Of a DNA stretch of 64,000 bases, positions 1 to 8,637 are shown piece after piece (positions within the stretch are counted from its first letter, which is position 1; every line of letters starts with the position of its first letter). The stretch comes from Microbulbifer sp. MI-G. Lineage in GTDB: Bacteria; Pseudomonadota; Gammaproteobacteria; Pseudomonadales; Cellvibrionaceae. The DNA is taken from positions 4,175,001-4,239,000 of the forward strand of contig NZ_CP098023.1 of the NCBI RefSeq assembly GCF_030440425.1, read 5' to 3'. Below the pieces are notes generated by a model. It was not told the origin of the DNA. It worked only from the letters and a program-made list of their open reading frames with translations, and searched no databases. A program made the position numbers and the translations under genes.

Positions 1-472
1 CGCGGTTGAGGCGCACTGCAACATTGGATTCACTGATCCCCAAGACTTCGGAGATCTCCGCATAACTCAACCCCTCCAATCGCAGCGTCAAAGTCTGGCG
101 CAGCACCAGCGGCAATCCCCGAATCATATACAGCAAGCGCTCCCAGTCCCGCTGTGCGGCCAGGTTCTCGGCCGGGCCGGGCCGACTATCCTGTAGATTC
201 AGCAACTCTTCCTCGCCACTATGGTGCGGCTTGCGCCTGGATAGCTCAGTGACGCAGCGGTTGTGGGCAATACGGTAGACAAAGGTCTTGAGACTGGCCT
301 CGCCGCGAAATGCAGGCAGGGCCCGCCACAGACCCAGCCAGATTTCCTGTAACAGGTCTTCCCGTTCCGCAGCAGTGCGCACATAGCTGCGTGCAACGCG
401 GGAAACCCCCTCGGCGTAACTCGCCAGTGCCTGCTGAAATAATTGATCCCGCCGTTCCACCGCTAGCTCCAT
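1..472 (-). CDS. ECF-type RNA polymerase sigma factor (partial, 3' end outside window)
   Basis: Reading leftward from an ATG at 472, the frame stays open to the window edge (157 codons). It begins MELAVERRDQLFQQAL. A sigma-70 region 2 follows at about residues 10-75, with LQEIWLGLWRALPAF and then TFVYRIAHNRCVTELSRR. A linker leads to a region 4 helix-turn-helix with RQTLTLRLEGLSYAEISEVL and GISESNVAVRLNR. This domain order is that of extracytoplasmic-function sigma factors, which direct RNA polymerase to stress or envelope regulons. No anti-sigma gene is visible, and one could lie beyond the left edge. The subgroup cannot be named from the sequence. The family call is firm; the exact start is likely because the first residues already resemble region 2. 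Confidence 0.88.
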   Translation of the reverse strand, partial: MELAVERRDQLFQQALASYAEGVSRVARSYVRTAAEREDLLQEIWLGLWRALPAFRGEASLKTFVYRIAHNRCVTELSRRKPHHSGEEELLNLQDSRPGPAENLAAQRDWERLLYMIRGLPLVLRQTLTLRLEGLSYAEISEVLGISESNVAVRLNR

Positions 473-680
473 TATCTACAGGGACTACTGTATCGGTGGC
501 ACGGAAAACATTACAAAATTGTGCTGGATGGATGCACTGTTTTACAGTGCCCCCACCACTGCACAAGGCAATGGGCATGCACGGGTTAGTCCAAGCCCCA
601 AGGCAACACGCTGCATGGGGCTTACACTGGCGGACTCTCGCCGGGTAATACCAAGCCCAATCTCAGAGCGCCCACAACCA

Positions 681-704
681 GTGGCAGCAGCGCCCTGCTG
701 CCAC
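681..704 (-). terminator. Hairpin after hutG
   Basis: A perfect 10-bp stem GTGGCAGCAG/CTGCTGCCAC with a 4-base loop lies 27 bases past the hutG stop. It has no clear T run, so it may end or stabilise the hutIG transcript without being a classical Rho-independent terminator. The rest of 473-730 holds no supportable gene. Confidence 0.45.
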
Positions 705-730
705 ACTGCATTTTCCGTGCAGCTTTTTAT

Positions 731-1699
731 TTAGTCGGGCTGGCGGCCGCGCGCGGCTCCGTTGGCCATCTGGAAACCGAGGCGGGCGGCTGTGCGCGCG
801 GCATGGTCTTCAATATCGAAGTAGGGATTGAACTCCGCCATATCCGCAAGACAGACCTTGTTGGAATCCAGCACCGTATCCAGCAGAATTTCGAGCAGCT
901 CAAGGGGCACACCGCGGCCTGAGGGTGCGCTGACAGCGGGCATCACTGCTGCAGGCAGAACATCCAGGCATACCGTGAGATAGACAAAATCCACCCTGTG
1001 GATAAAAGCGCGAATCTGTGCCTGGACATCATCGAGATTCCAGCAATTGATTTCGCGGTCGCGAATCACCTCGGCACCCAGCGCATCCCCGCGGTGATAC
1101 AGTGCCGGCGTATTGGCATTATCCGCTGCACCCACGCACAGGTAGTTGAAGGGGCGGCCGTTGATGTCGCACTGTTCGGCGATTTGATAGAAGGGGGTGC
1201 CGGAAGAGCCCTTGGGGGCGGGAATGCGCAAATCCAGGTGGGCATCGAAATTGATAATGCCCAGGGTCTTTTCCCGATGCTGCTCGCGCATCCAGCGGGC
1301 GATGCCCTGATAACTGCCGAAAGCAATCTCGTGGCCCCCGCCCAACACCAGGGGGAAGTGGCCGTTGTCCAGCAACTCACTGATTCGCGCCCCAAGCAGG
1401 GATTGCCCGGATTCCAGGTCTTCCCGTTGCACACATACGTTACCGGCATCGTACAGCGGCAGGTCAAAGGTGGCCGGCAGATTGGCCATGGCCAGACGCA
1501 GGATGCGCGGACCCTTGGCCGCACCAATACGCCCTTTATTCCTGCGCACCCCTTCGTCGGAGGCAAAGCCGAGAATGGCGATACCGGGGGGGTTGTCCAA
1601 ATGCAGGGGCGAAATACGCTGGTGCCAGCGCTCTCCCGCAGGACCGTCCTCTGTGTCCGTGCGACCGCTCCACAAACGCATATCAGCCAGCTGTAACAT
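731..1699 (-). CDS. hutG: Formimidoylglutamase (HutG)
   Basis: Arginase-superfamily enzyme of 322 aa that hydrolyses N-formimidoyl-L-glutamate to glutamate and formamide, the last step of this form of histidine degradation (EC 3.5.3.8). Manganese-site motifs are visible: GGGHE at 120-124, DAHLD at 152-156 and CLDVLPAAVMP at 244-254. The last corresponds to the D-x-D motif of arginases, but its first position here is Cys244. The start overlaps the 3' end of hutI by 17 bases, so the two are translationally coupled in a leftward hutI-hutG operon. The presence of HutG of this type, with no HutF or formylglutamate deformylase here, points to the direct (formamide-producing) pathway. The assignment is secure from motifs, length and neighbours. 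Confidence 0.95.
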   Translation of the reverse strand: MLQLADMRLWSGRTDTEDGPAGERWHQRISPLHLDNPPGIAILGFASDEGVRRNKGRIGAAKGPRILRLAMANLPATFDLPLYDAGNVCVQREDLESGQSLLGARISELLDNGHFPLVLGGGHEIAFGSYQGIARWMREQHREKTLGIINFDAHLDLRIPAPKGSSGTPFYQIAEQCDINGRPFNYLCVGAADNANTPALYHRGDALGAEVIRDREINCWNLDDVQAQIRAFIHRVDFVYLTVCLDVLPAAVMPAVSAPSGRGVPLELLEILLDTVLDSNKVCLADMAEFNPYFDIEDHAARTAARLGFQMANGAARGRQPD

Positions 1700-2912
1700 C
1701 TCTGCCCCCCAGGAAAATCTGTGCGGGTTTCAATGCACCCACTTCATAAGCCAGTTGATCCGGGGTATCCATCGGCCACAGCACCATATCCGCGCGCAAC
1801 CCCGCATGCAGCACTCCGCGGGAACAGCAGAGCCCCAGGGCCCGCGCCGCCGCGCGGGTTACACCGGCCAGCGCTTCGGCGGGTGTAAGGCCAAACAGGT
1901 TGCAGCCCATATTCATCATCAGGCGCAGTGAGGCAATCGGGCAACTGCCCGGGTTCAGGTCGGTGGACAGGGCCATATCCACCCCGGCCTCGCGCAACCT
2001 GTCCACAGGGGGCAACTGGGTTTCATGCAGTGTATAAAAAGCCCCCGGCAACAAAACCGCTACCGTGCCGCTCTCGGCCATGGCCAGCACATCGGCATTA
2101 CTGATGAACTCTATGTGATCCGCCGAAAGTGCCCCGGCCGCAGCCGCCATGGCAGTGGCGCCGGTGTGGGCCAGCTGCTCGGCATGCACCTTCACGGGCA
2201 GGTCGAGTTTCCCGGCGGCATCAATCACGCGCTGACACTGCTCCACCGAAAAACCAATGGTCTCGCAAAACATATCCACCGCATCGGCCAGTTGCTCGCG
2301 TGCCACCGCCGGCAATATCTCATCGCAGATCAAATCGATATAGGCATCTGCGCGACCATCGTACTCCGGCGGCAGGGCATGGGCTGCCAAACAACTGGTG
2401 ACAATTTCCACCGGGTTGTGACGGGCCAGGCGGCGGGCGGTGCGCAATTGCTTGAGTTCGGTGTCCAGGTCCAGGCCGTAGCCGGATTTGATTTCCACCG
2501 TGGTGGCCCCTTCGGACATTAGTGCCCGCAGGCGCGGCTCCGACAGGCGGTACAGCTGCTCGGCGCTGGCCGCCCGGGTGGCGCGCACCGTGGAGAGAAT
2601 GCCACCGCCGGCGCGGGCCACAGCTTCATAACTTTCCCCCCCCAGTCGGCGGGCGAACTCAGAGGCGCGGTGACCGCCGTAAACCAGGTGCGTGTGGCAA
2701 TCGATCAAGCCCGGAGTCAACCACTGGCCTTCGCCATCAATGACAGTATCCGCAACAGAGTGAGGCAGCTCCCGGCGCGGTCCCAGCCAGACAATCCTGC
2801 CACCGGTAACCGCTAGCGCGGCATCCTCGACAGCGCCGTAGGCCCCCGGCATGGAAGGGTCCATGGTAGCGGCGTGAACATTGGTAATCAGCAAGTCACA
2901 GCGTTGTATCAT
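1683..2912 (-). CDS. hutI: Imidazolonepropionase (HutI)
   Basis: Amidohydrolase of 409 aa that converts 4-imidazolone-5-propanoate to N-formimidoylglutamate (EC 3.5.2.7), step three of histidine breakdown, in the cytoplasm. The metal-binding motif TPGLIDCHTHLVYGGHR has H73 and H75. Further family motifs are EIKSGYGLD, KVHAEQLAHTG and ALSTDLNPGSCP, the last containing the conserved Asp that binds metal. Length matches the family (about 400-410). It is the first gene of a leftward operon with hutG, transcribed away from hutC. The 190-base gap to hutC holds a palindromic operator, so both directions are probably under HutC control. Confidence 0.96.
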   Translation of the reverse strand: MIQRCDLLITNVHAATMDPSMPGAYGAVEDAALAVTGGRIVWLGPRRELPHSVADTVIDGEGQWLTPGLIDCHTHLVYGGHRASEFARRLGGESYEAVARAGGGILSTVRATRAASAEQLYRLSEPRLRALMSEGATTVEIKSGYGLDLDTELKQLRTARRLARHNPVEIVTSCLAAHALPPEYDGRADAYIDLICDEILPAVAREQLADAVDMFCETIGFSVEQCQRVIDAAGKLDLPVKVHAEQLAHTGATAMAAAAGALSADHIEFISNADVLAMAESGTVAVLLPGAFYTLHETQLPPVDRLREAGVDMALSTDLNPGSCPIASLRLMMNMGCNLFGLTPAEALAGVTRAAARALGLCCSRGVLHAGLRADMVLWPMDTPDQLAYEVGALKPAQIFLGGRDVTAG

Positions 2913-3010
2913 AAGTGATTGAGCGGCGCGCTTTTCCTTGTTAAATCATAGATGCCCCGCCCGGGGCCGGGTGAACTTCGGTTGGGCAGCCTACCGGCCA
3001 GCCCGCCGGC

Positions 3011-3039
3011 TTGACAGTCACCCTGCCGGCTATCATAGT
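3011..3039 (+). promoter_or_regulatory. Predicted hutC promoter
   Basis: TTGACA (3011-3016) matches the sigma-70 -35 consensus exactly. A 17-base spacer leads to CATAGT (3034-3039), a 4/6 match to the -10 box. It lies about 65 bases upstream of the hutC ATG and just before the palindromic operator, so a bound repressor would sit at or just past the start of transcription. The promoter is predicted only. Confidence 0.5.
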
Positions 3040-3053
3040 GGCTATTCCCTTTA

Positions 3054-3076
3054 TTGTATATACAACCCTATACAAG
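3054..3076. promoter_or_regulatory. Predicted HutC operator (hutI-hutC intergenic region)
   Basis: TTGTATATACAA (3054-3065) is a perfect 12-base palindrome. It is followed at 3069-3076 by a half-site TATACAAG. HutC proteins are known to bind GTATAC-centred palindromes upstream of hut genes, so this is the obvious site for the GntR repressor encoded 27 bases downstream. Its position lets it control hutC and the divergent hutIG. Confidence 0.7.
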
Positions 3077-3102
3077 TGATACAGCACGGCGTCCCTGAAC
3101 CT

Positions 3103-3813
3103 ATGAATCCCACAAGCGAACCACGTTACGCCGCCATTAAACGCCACATCCGCCAGCAGATAGAAAGCGGGGCATGGCCGGTGCACTCCCAGGTGCCCTC
3201 GGAAAACCAGTTGGCGCAGGCGTTCAGTGTCAGCCGAATGACGGCGCGGCGCGCCCTCAGTGAACTGACCGAAGCACAGGTATTGATGCGTACCCAGGGG
3301 CTGGGCACTTTTGTCGCCGAACCGGTTCCCGCCGGCTCCCTGCTGGAGGTACGCAATATTGCCGATGAGATTTCTGCGCGCGGACACAGCTACAGCAATC
3401 GCATACTGCTGGCGCAACAGAGCATGGCCAGCGCCGAGATAGCCCGCGCACTGGGGCTGCCCGAACAGGCAAAGGTGTTCCACTCCATTATTGTGCACTG
3501 CGATAACGAGGTACCGATCCAGTGGGAGGAGCGGTTTACCAACCCGGCCCTGGCACCGGGGTATTTGCAGCAGGATTTCGCCAGTACCACCCCCAATGCC
3601 TATCTTTCCAGGGTTGCGCCATTAACAGAGGCAGACACCACCGTGGAGGCCATCGCGGCAGAGGCCGCTATCGCCTGCGCCCTGGAAATTACCCCCGGCG
3701 CAGCCTGTCTGCAGGTTTGGCGGCGCACCAAAAGCAGCGCCGGCACCGTGAGTTTTGCGCGTCTTGTGCACCCAGGCAACCGCTACCGCCTGGGGGCACA
3801 ACTGCGATTCTAG
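3103..3813 (+). CDS. hutC: Histidine utilization repressor (HutC, GntR family)
   Basis: 236-aa regulator starting MNPTSEPRYAAIKRHIRQ. An N-terminal GntR winged helix occupies residues ~8-74, with VPSENQLAQAFSVSRMTARR (31-50) as the recognition helix region and GLGTFVAEP as the wing. A C-terminal UTRA effector domain (~90-232) would sense urocanate, the known inducer of HutC proteins. An upstream in-frame start at 2938 would add 55 residues that run through the operator, so the ATG at 3103 is preferred and gives the usual HutC length. It sits between divergent hutIG and the downstream hutUH genes and probably represses both. Confidence 0.93.
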   Translation: MNPTSEPRYAAIKRHIRQQIESGAWPVHSQVPSENQLAQAFSVSRMTARRALSELTEAQVLMRTQGLGTFVAEPVPAGSLLEVRNIADEISARGHSYSNRILLAQQSMASAEIARALGLPEQAKVFHSIIVHCDNEVPIQWEERFTNPALAPGYLQQDFASTTPNAYLSRVAPLTEADTTVEAIAAEAAIACALEITPGAACLQVWRRTKSSAGTVSFARLVHPGNRYRLGAQLRF

Positions 3814-3862
3814 TGGCGGATTGGCCCCGAGCGCACAAAAAAACCGGCACGCCATCGCCGGG

Positions 3863-3870
3863 TGTATACA
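3863..3870. promoter_or_regulatory. Second candidate HutC half-operator before hutU
   Basis: TGTATACA is an 8-base perfect palindrome, 30 bases upstream of the hutU ATG. It shares the GTATAC core with the site at 3054-3065. It may give hutUH its own HutC-controlled promoter. The site is short, so confidence is limited. Confidence 0.45.
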
Positions 3871-3900
3871 GATTTAACCAACAGTTTTTGCGAGGAAAAC

Positions 3901-5577
3901 ATGTCTAACGAGAAACGCCACGACCCCCGCCGCCATATCCGCGCACCCCGGGGCACAAAGCTGAATGCCAAGAGCTGGCTGACCGAAGCACCGCTGCGCA
4001 TGCTGATGAACAACCTGGATGCGGAAGTGGCGGAGCGCCCGGAAGACCTGGTGGTGTACGGCGGCATCGGCCGCGCCGCGCGGGACTGGGATTGTTTTGA
4101 CAACATTGTCGCGGTCTTGAAGCGCCTGGAAAACGACGAAACCCTGCTGGTGCAATCGGGCAAACCCGTGGGTGTATTCAAAACCCACATCGATGCACCG
4201 CGCGTGCTGATTGCCAACTCCAACCTGGTACCCCACTGGGCCACTTGGGAGCACTTTAACGCGCTGGATAAAAAAGGACTGGCAATGTACGGCCAGATGA
4301 CCGCTGGCTCCTGGATCTATATCGGCTCCCAGGGCATCGTACAGGGCACCTATGAAACCTTTGCCGCAGTTGCACGCAAGCATTTTAACGGCGAAGCGAC
4401 CGGCAAGTGGATTCTCACCGGCGGTCTCGGCGGAATGGGTGGCGCCCAGCCCCTGGCAGCGACCATGGCCGGTTTCTGTATGATTGCGGTGGAGTGCGAT
4501 GAAACCCGAATCGATTTTCGCTTGCGCACCGGCTATGTCGATAAAAAAGCCACCCGCCTGGACGAAGCCCTGCAGATGATCGAGCAGGCACAGAAAAACA
4601 ACCAGGCCCTTTCTGTTGGCCTGCTGGGTAATGTTGCGGATATTTTTCCGGCGCTGGTCCAGCGCAATATCCTGCCCGATGTGGTTACCGACCAGACTTC
4701 TGCACACGATCCGTTAAATGGCTACCTGCCCAAAGGCTGGTCCCTGGAATACGCCGCTGAAATGCGTAAAAAAGACGAAGCGGCAGTCGTCAAGGCAGCC
4801 AAGCAGTCAATGGCCATTCAAGTCGAAGCCATGCTGGAACTGCAAAAACGCGGCGCCGCCACACTGGATTACGGTAACAATATTCGCCAGATGGCCCTCG
4901 AAGAAGGAGTTGAAAATGCCTTCGACTTCCCCGGCTTTGTGCCCGCCTATATCCGCCCGCTATTCTGCGAAGGGATCGGCCCTTTCCGCTGGGCGGCCCT
5001 GTCCGGCAACCCGGAAGATATTTACAAAACCGATGCCAAAGTTAAAGAACTGATCCCCGACAACCCGCAGCTGCACAACTGGCTGGATATGGCCCGCGAA
5101 CGCATTCATTTCCAGGGGCTGCCCGCGCGTATCTGCTGGGTGGGCCTGAAGGACCGCGCGCGCCTGGCGCTGGCGTTTAACGAGATGGTCGCCAGCGGCG
5201 AGTTGGAGGCACCGGTTGTCATCGGTCGCGATCACCTGGACAGCGGCTCGGTGGCCAGCCCCAACCGCGAAACCGAAGCCATGCTGGACGACTCCGATGC
5301 CGTTTCCGACTGGCCGCTGTTGAACGCTTTGCTGAACACGGCCTCCGGCGCCACCTGGGTGTCTATCCATCACGGCGGCGGTGTGGGCATGGGCTTTTCC
5401 CAACACGCCGGCGTTGTCATTGTGTGTGACGGTACCGAAGCCGCGCGAAAGCGCATTGAACGCGTACTGTGGAACGATCCCGCCACCGGTGTCATGCGCC
5501 ATGCCGATGCCGGTTACGACCGCGCAAAACACTGTGCAAACGCCCAGGGCCTGGATCTGCCCATGTTAAATGACTGA
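3901..5577 (+). CDS. hutU: Urocanate hydratase (HutU)
   Basis: 558-aa urocanase (EC 4.2.1.49) that adds water to urocanate to give 4-imidazolone-5-propanoate, using tightly bound NAD+ as an electrophile. The dinucleotide-binding stretch [11 protein letters not shown] is at 174-184, and the conserved [15 protein letters not shown] carries the family cysteine. Late motifs [17 protein letters not shown] and DAGYDRA are also present. The start at 3901 follows GCGAGGAAAAC; the frame extends upstream to 3862, but [11 protein letters not shown] gives the normal family N-terminus. hutH follows 117 bases later on the same strand. Confidence 0.97.
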   Translation: MSNEKRHDPRRHIRAPRGTKLNAKSWLTEAPLRMLMNNLDAEVAERPEDLVVYGGIGRAARDWDCFDNIVAVLKRLENDETLLVQSGKPVGVFKTHIDAPRVLIANSNLVPHWATWEHFNALDKKGLAMYGQMTAGSWIYIGSQGIVQGTYETFAAVARKHFNGEATGKWILTGGLGGMGGAQPLAATMAGFCMIAVECDETRIDFRLRTGYVDKKATRLDEALQMIEQAQKNNQALSVGLLGNVADIFPALVQRNILPDVVTDQTSAHDPLNGYLPKGWSLEYAAEMRKKDEAAVVKAAKQSMAIQVEAMLELQKRGAATLDYGNNIRQMALEEGVENAFDFPGFVPAYIRPLFCEGIGPFRWAALSGNPEDIYKTDAKVKELIPDNPQLHNWLDMARERIHFQGLPARICWVGLKDRARLALAFNEMVASGELEAPVVIGRDHLDSGSVASPNRETEAMLDDSDAVSDWPLLNALLNTASGATWVSIHHGGGVGMGFSQHAGVVIVCDGTEAARKRIERVLWNDPATGVMRHADAGYDRAKHCANAQGLDLPMLND

Positions 5578-5694
5578 AGGTTTCACGCAGTACACACGCG
5601 TACCGGCGCAACAATGGCACACCCGGGCAACTTTGTTTCAGGTTGTGGTTTAACCGGCACTGCAGAGTAAATTTAAATTTTGGTGACTGAAGAT

Positions 5695-7245
5695 ATGTAT
5701 CATCTGGAAATCGAACCCGGTCAATTGAGCCTGGCACAATTGCGCCGGGTTGCGCGCGAGCCGGTTCGGCTCTCCCTGGCGGCATCTGCCTATCCCGCTA
5801 TCAAGACCGCCGCCCACACCGTCGCCCAGGTAATTACCGAGGGGCGCACCGTATATGGCATCAATACCGGTTTTGGCCTGCTCGCCAATACGCGCATCGA
5901 AAAACACGATCTGGAAACGCTGCAGCGCGCCATTGTACTGAGCCACGCCGCCGGCACCGGCAGCTTTATGAGTGAGGCAGCCGTGCGTCTGCTGATGGTA
6001 TTGAAAATCAACTCACTCGCACGGGGTTTTTCCGGGGTGCGCCCACTGGTGATCGAGGCGCTAATGCAGCTGATCAATGCCGGCATTTACCCGGCCATTC
6101 CGGAAAAGGGTTCCGTGGGGGCTTCCGGTGACCTGGCACCGCTCGCCCATATGAGCGTGGTGTTGCTGGGAGAGGGCGAAGTCTTTATTCGCGGCGAGCG
6201 CAAAAGCGCACGGGAGGGGCTGCAGCGCGCCGGCCTGGAGCCCATTACCCTGGCCCCGAAAGAGGGGCTGGCCCTGCTGAACGGCACCCAGGCTTCCACC
6301 GCGTTTGCCCTGCTCGGCCTGTTTGCCACCGAAGACCTGTTCGCAGGTGCGCTCGTAGCCGGCGCCATTACGCTGGAGGCCGCCAAGGGCTCGCGCCGCC
6401 CCTTCGACGACCGCATCCACGCCGCTCGCGGCCAGCAGGCACAGCGGGATGTCGCCGCCGCTTATCGCGAATTGTTGGGCGAGCGCAGCCAGATCGGCGA
6501 CTCGCACCTGTCCTGCGACAAGGTGCAGGACCCCTATTCCCTGCGCTGCCAGCCCCAGGTCATGGGCGCCTGCCTGCAGCAGATGCGCTTTGCCGCCGAG
6601 GTGTTGCTGGCCGAAGGCAACGGGGTATCCGACAATCCATTGGTGTTTACCGACGAGGACACCCCGGAAAACACCGATATTATTTCCGGTGGCAATTTCC
6701 ACGCGGAGCCCGTGGCCATGGTGGCCGATAACCTGGCGCTGGCGCTGGCGGAAATCGGCGCCCTGTCGGAGCGCCGCATGGCACTGTTGATCGACAGCAG
6801 CCTGTCGGGCCTGCCGCCTTTTCTGGTGGAAAATGGCGGGGTCAATTCTGGTTTTATGATCGCCCAGGTAACTGCCGCGGCGTTGGCCAGCGAGAATAAA
6901 TCCCTCGCGCACCCCGCCAGCGTGGACTCCCTGCCCACGTCCGCCAACCAGGAAGACCATGTTTCCATGGCCACCTTTGCCGGCCGCCGCCTGCGGGACA
7001 TGGCCGATAACACCTGCGGTATCCTCGCGGTGGAAATGCTGGCCGCCTGCCAGGGGCTGGATTTTCGCGCCCCATTGAAAACCACGCAAAAGCTCGAGGA
7101 AGCCAAGGCAAAACTCCGTGAGCAGGTGCCCTTTTACGACAAGGACCGCTATTTTGCCCCGGACATTGAAATAGCCAGGCAACTCTTCAGCCAGGGCAGC
7201 TACCTGCAATCCATAGACCCCTCACTGCTGCCCAGCGGCCACTAA
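5695..7245 (+). CDS. hutH: Histidine ammonia-lyase (HutH)
   Basis: 516-aa MIO-dependent lyase (EC 4.3.1.3) that removes ammonia from L-histidine to give urocanate, the first step of the pathway. The Ala-Ser-Gly triad that cyclises into the MIO cofactor is at residues 143-145 in [12 protein letters not shown]. Other family motifs are [31 protein letters not shown] and [17 protein letters not shown]. The ATG at 5695 is preferred over in-frame GTG 5683 and TTG 5680 because MYHLEIEPG fits the family start. A strong GC-rich hairpin follows at 7290-7317. No histidine transporter gene is present next to the cluster. Confidence 0.97.
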   Translation: MYHLEIEPGQLSLAQLRRVAREPVRLSLAASAYPAIKTAAHTVAQVITEGRTVYGINTGFGLLANTRIEKHDLETLQRAIVLSHAAGTGSFMSEAAVRLLMVLKINSLARGFSGVRPLVIEALMQLINAGIYPAIPEKGSVGASGDLAPLAHMSVVLLGEGEVFIRGERKSAREGLQRAGLEPITLAPKEGLALLNGTQASTAFALLGLFATEDLFAGALVAGAITLEAAKGSRRPFDDRIHAARGQQAQRDVAAAYRELLGERSQIGDSHLSCDKVQDPYSLRCQPQVMGACLQQMRFAAEVLLAEGNGVSDNPLVFTDEDTPENTDIISGGNFHAEPVAMVADNLALALAEIGALSERRMALLIDSSLSGLPPFLVENGGVNSGFMIAQVTAAALASENKSLAHPASVDSLPTSANQEDHVSMATFAGRRLRDMADNTCGILAVEMLAACQGLDFRAPLKTTQKLEEAKAKLREQVPFYDKDRYFAPDIEIARQLFSQGSYLQSIDPSLLPSGH

Positions 7246-7289
7246 ACGCCCACCGGCAGCTCAAGATCCGGTCTGCCGGGTATGGATCC

Positions 7290-7317
7290 GGGAGCACAGG
7301 GCGCCCCCTGTGCTCCC
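7290..7317 (+). terminator. Strong hairpin after hutH
   Basis: A 12-bp perfect stem GGGAGCACAGGG/CCCTGTGCTCCC with a CGCC loop lies 45 bases past the hutH stop. There is no T run after it, but stability and position suggest the end of hutUH transcription. The remainder of 7246-7534 shows no supportable gene. Confidence 0.55.
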
Positions 7318-7534
7318 TGCCTGTGCTGACCGGGCTGATGGTCGGCCTACGGGGCGGACCCTATGCTTCCAAGCGCTGAGCCCAGGGTGGGAGCCGGTTC
7401 CCCGCCTCCCCATAGCAACCCCAGCGGTCAGTGGAATGCGGTAGAACATTTTTTGCTCTTTATGATGAATTTCACGCCAAAAGTGCTAGGCTGAACAATA
7501 GAAGTCTCACCTGCCAACTGGCGTGGAGGTCTCC

Positions 7535-7855
7535 ATGAAACCGCTGCCCAGACGGCTGCTTGGTGGCTCTGGCTATGGGCTGGCCATGACCGCCGGCCTC
7601 TCCCTGTTGGCCTGTAGCGGCACTGGCGCCCCCTGTGCAACCGGCTGCCCAAGCAGTTATTACAACTGCGACACTGATTACTATTCACCGGCCCGCCACT
7701 ATTCGAACCGCGCGTGTGGCAATCGGCAATACCGCAGTGTCGATGGGAGCGGTGGCCTCCGTCATCGGACACCCCCTCTGGCACTCTACCGGGGCTCTCC
7801 CACCCCTTACCCACCCGACCTGCCCGATCCGCCCAAGCGCGCCAGACCGTACTGA
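7535..7855 (+). CDS. Small putative lipoprotein, Tyr/Pro-rich
   Basis: 106-aa protein beginning MKPLPRRLLGG, with a hydrophobic segment and lipobox LLAC at about residues 24-27, so likely an exported lipoprotein. GGAGG sits at 7524-7528 just before the ATG, which supports this start. The mature part opens with Tyr-rich sequence (SSYYNCDTDYYSPARHY). The second half in this frame is Arg/Pro-rich and unremarkable. The next frame over the same DNA (from about 7705) reads TARVAIGNTAVSMGAVASV, which looks more protein-like, so a frameshift inside the gene is possible. It sits directly before another Tyr-rich lipoprotein on the same strand. No function is recognised. Confidence 0.55.
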   Translation: MKPLPRRLLGGSGYGLAMTAGLSLLACSGTGAPCATGCPSSYYNCDTDYYSPARHYSNRACGNRQYRSVDGSGGLRHRTPPLALYRGSPTPYPPDLPDPPKRARPY

Positions 7856-7954
7856 CCATGCATTTCTGTGTCTGCCTGGCTGGCACACAAAAGGGGCTTG
7901 GCCCCACCGGCAAAGCCTCCCCGGGGGGAAACTTTGCTTACCGGAGAATGCACT

Positions 7955-8410
7955 ATGAATAGAGCTGTTAAGACGGTGATCACCATCACCACGGTATGCA
8001 CGGCCCTCGCCCTGGGTGCCTGCGCAACCGATGGCTATTACGGTGGAGGCTACTACTACACCTCCTCCTACAGCTATCCCTACGCCACTCCCAATTACTA
8101 CCCATCGAGCAACGTTTATCTCTCCTACCGGACACCGGTTTACCAGTACTACCGGTTCACACCACGCTACCGTTACTATTATGTCGGTGCCTACCCCTAC
8201 TACCGCGGTGTGCCCGCCTTTCGCGGCAACGCCCGCTACCGGGCCAGACATTACTACCGCGGTCTGCCCTACTACAACCGCTTCTACAGCCCACGCTCAT
8301 CCCACCTGCGCTACCGCGCTTACCATCGCGGGTATCGCGGCTACCATGGGCACCGTGGATATCGCGGCTATCGGGGCCATCACGGGCACCATCACCACGC
8401 AAGGTACTAG
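7955..8410 (+). CDS. Low-complexity Tyr/Arg/Gly/His-rich lipoprotein
   Basis: 151-aa protein starting MNRAVKTVITITTVCTAL, with lipobox ALGAC at residues 23-27. The mature protein is extraordinarily rich in tyrosine, with runs such as YYGGGYYYTSSYSYPYA and RYRYYYVGAYPYYRG. It ends in an Arg-Gly-Tyr-His tail (GYRGYHGHRGYRGYRGHHG) closing with HHHHARY. The preferred start is the ATG after CCGGAGAATGCACT; the frame extends upstream to 7868, but only this Met gives a signal peptide. Such aromatic/basic low-complexity envelope proteins have no firm role. Interaction with polysaccharide, metal or surface is only a guess. It is probably co-transcribed with the lipoprotein at 7535. Confidence 0.75.
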   Translation: MNRAVKTVITITTVCTALALGACATDGYYGGGYYYTSSYSYPYATPNYYPSSNVYLSYRTPVYQYYRFTPRYRYYYVGAYPYYRGVPAFRGNARYRARHYYRGLPYYNRFYSPRSSHLRYRAYHRGYRGYHGHRGYRGYRGHHGHHHHARY

Positions 8411-8637
8411 CATTCAGCGATCCGTGTTCCCAACCCCCCCACCAGTGCGCATCCGCGGTGGTGGGGGTAACAACACAACTATGAGGCCATGGGCAAACAA
8501 AACCCCTGCAGAGAAACCCCTGTCGGGGGTGATTCCGGCCCGATTCCCCGTTTTTCCGCAACTGTTCACGTCACTCCGCTTTCTACTTCCTGACCCTGCG
8601 GGATTCCCAGCCGCGCCATAATCCGGTACCCGGTCCG

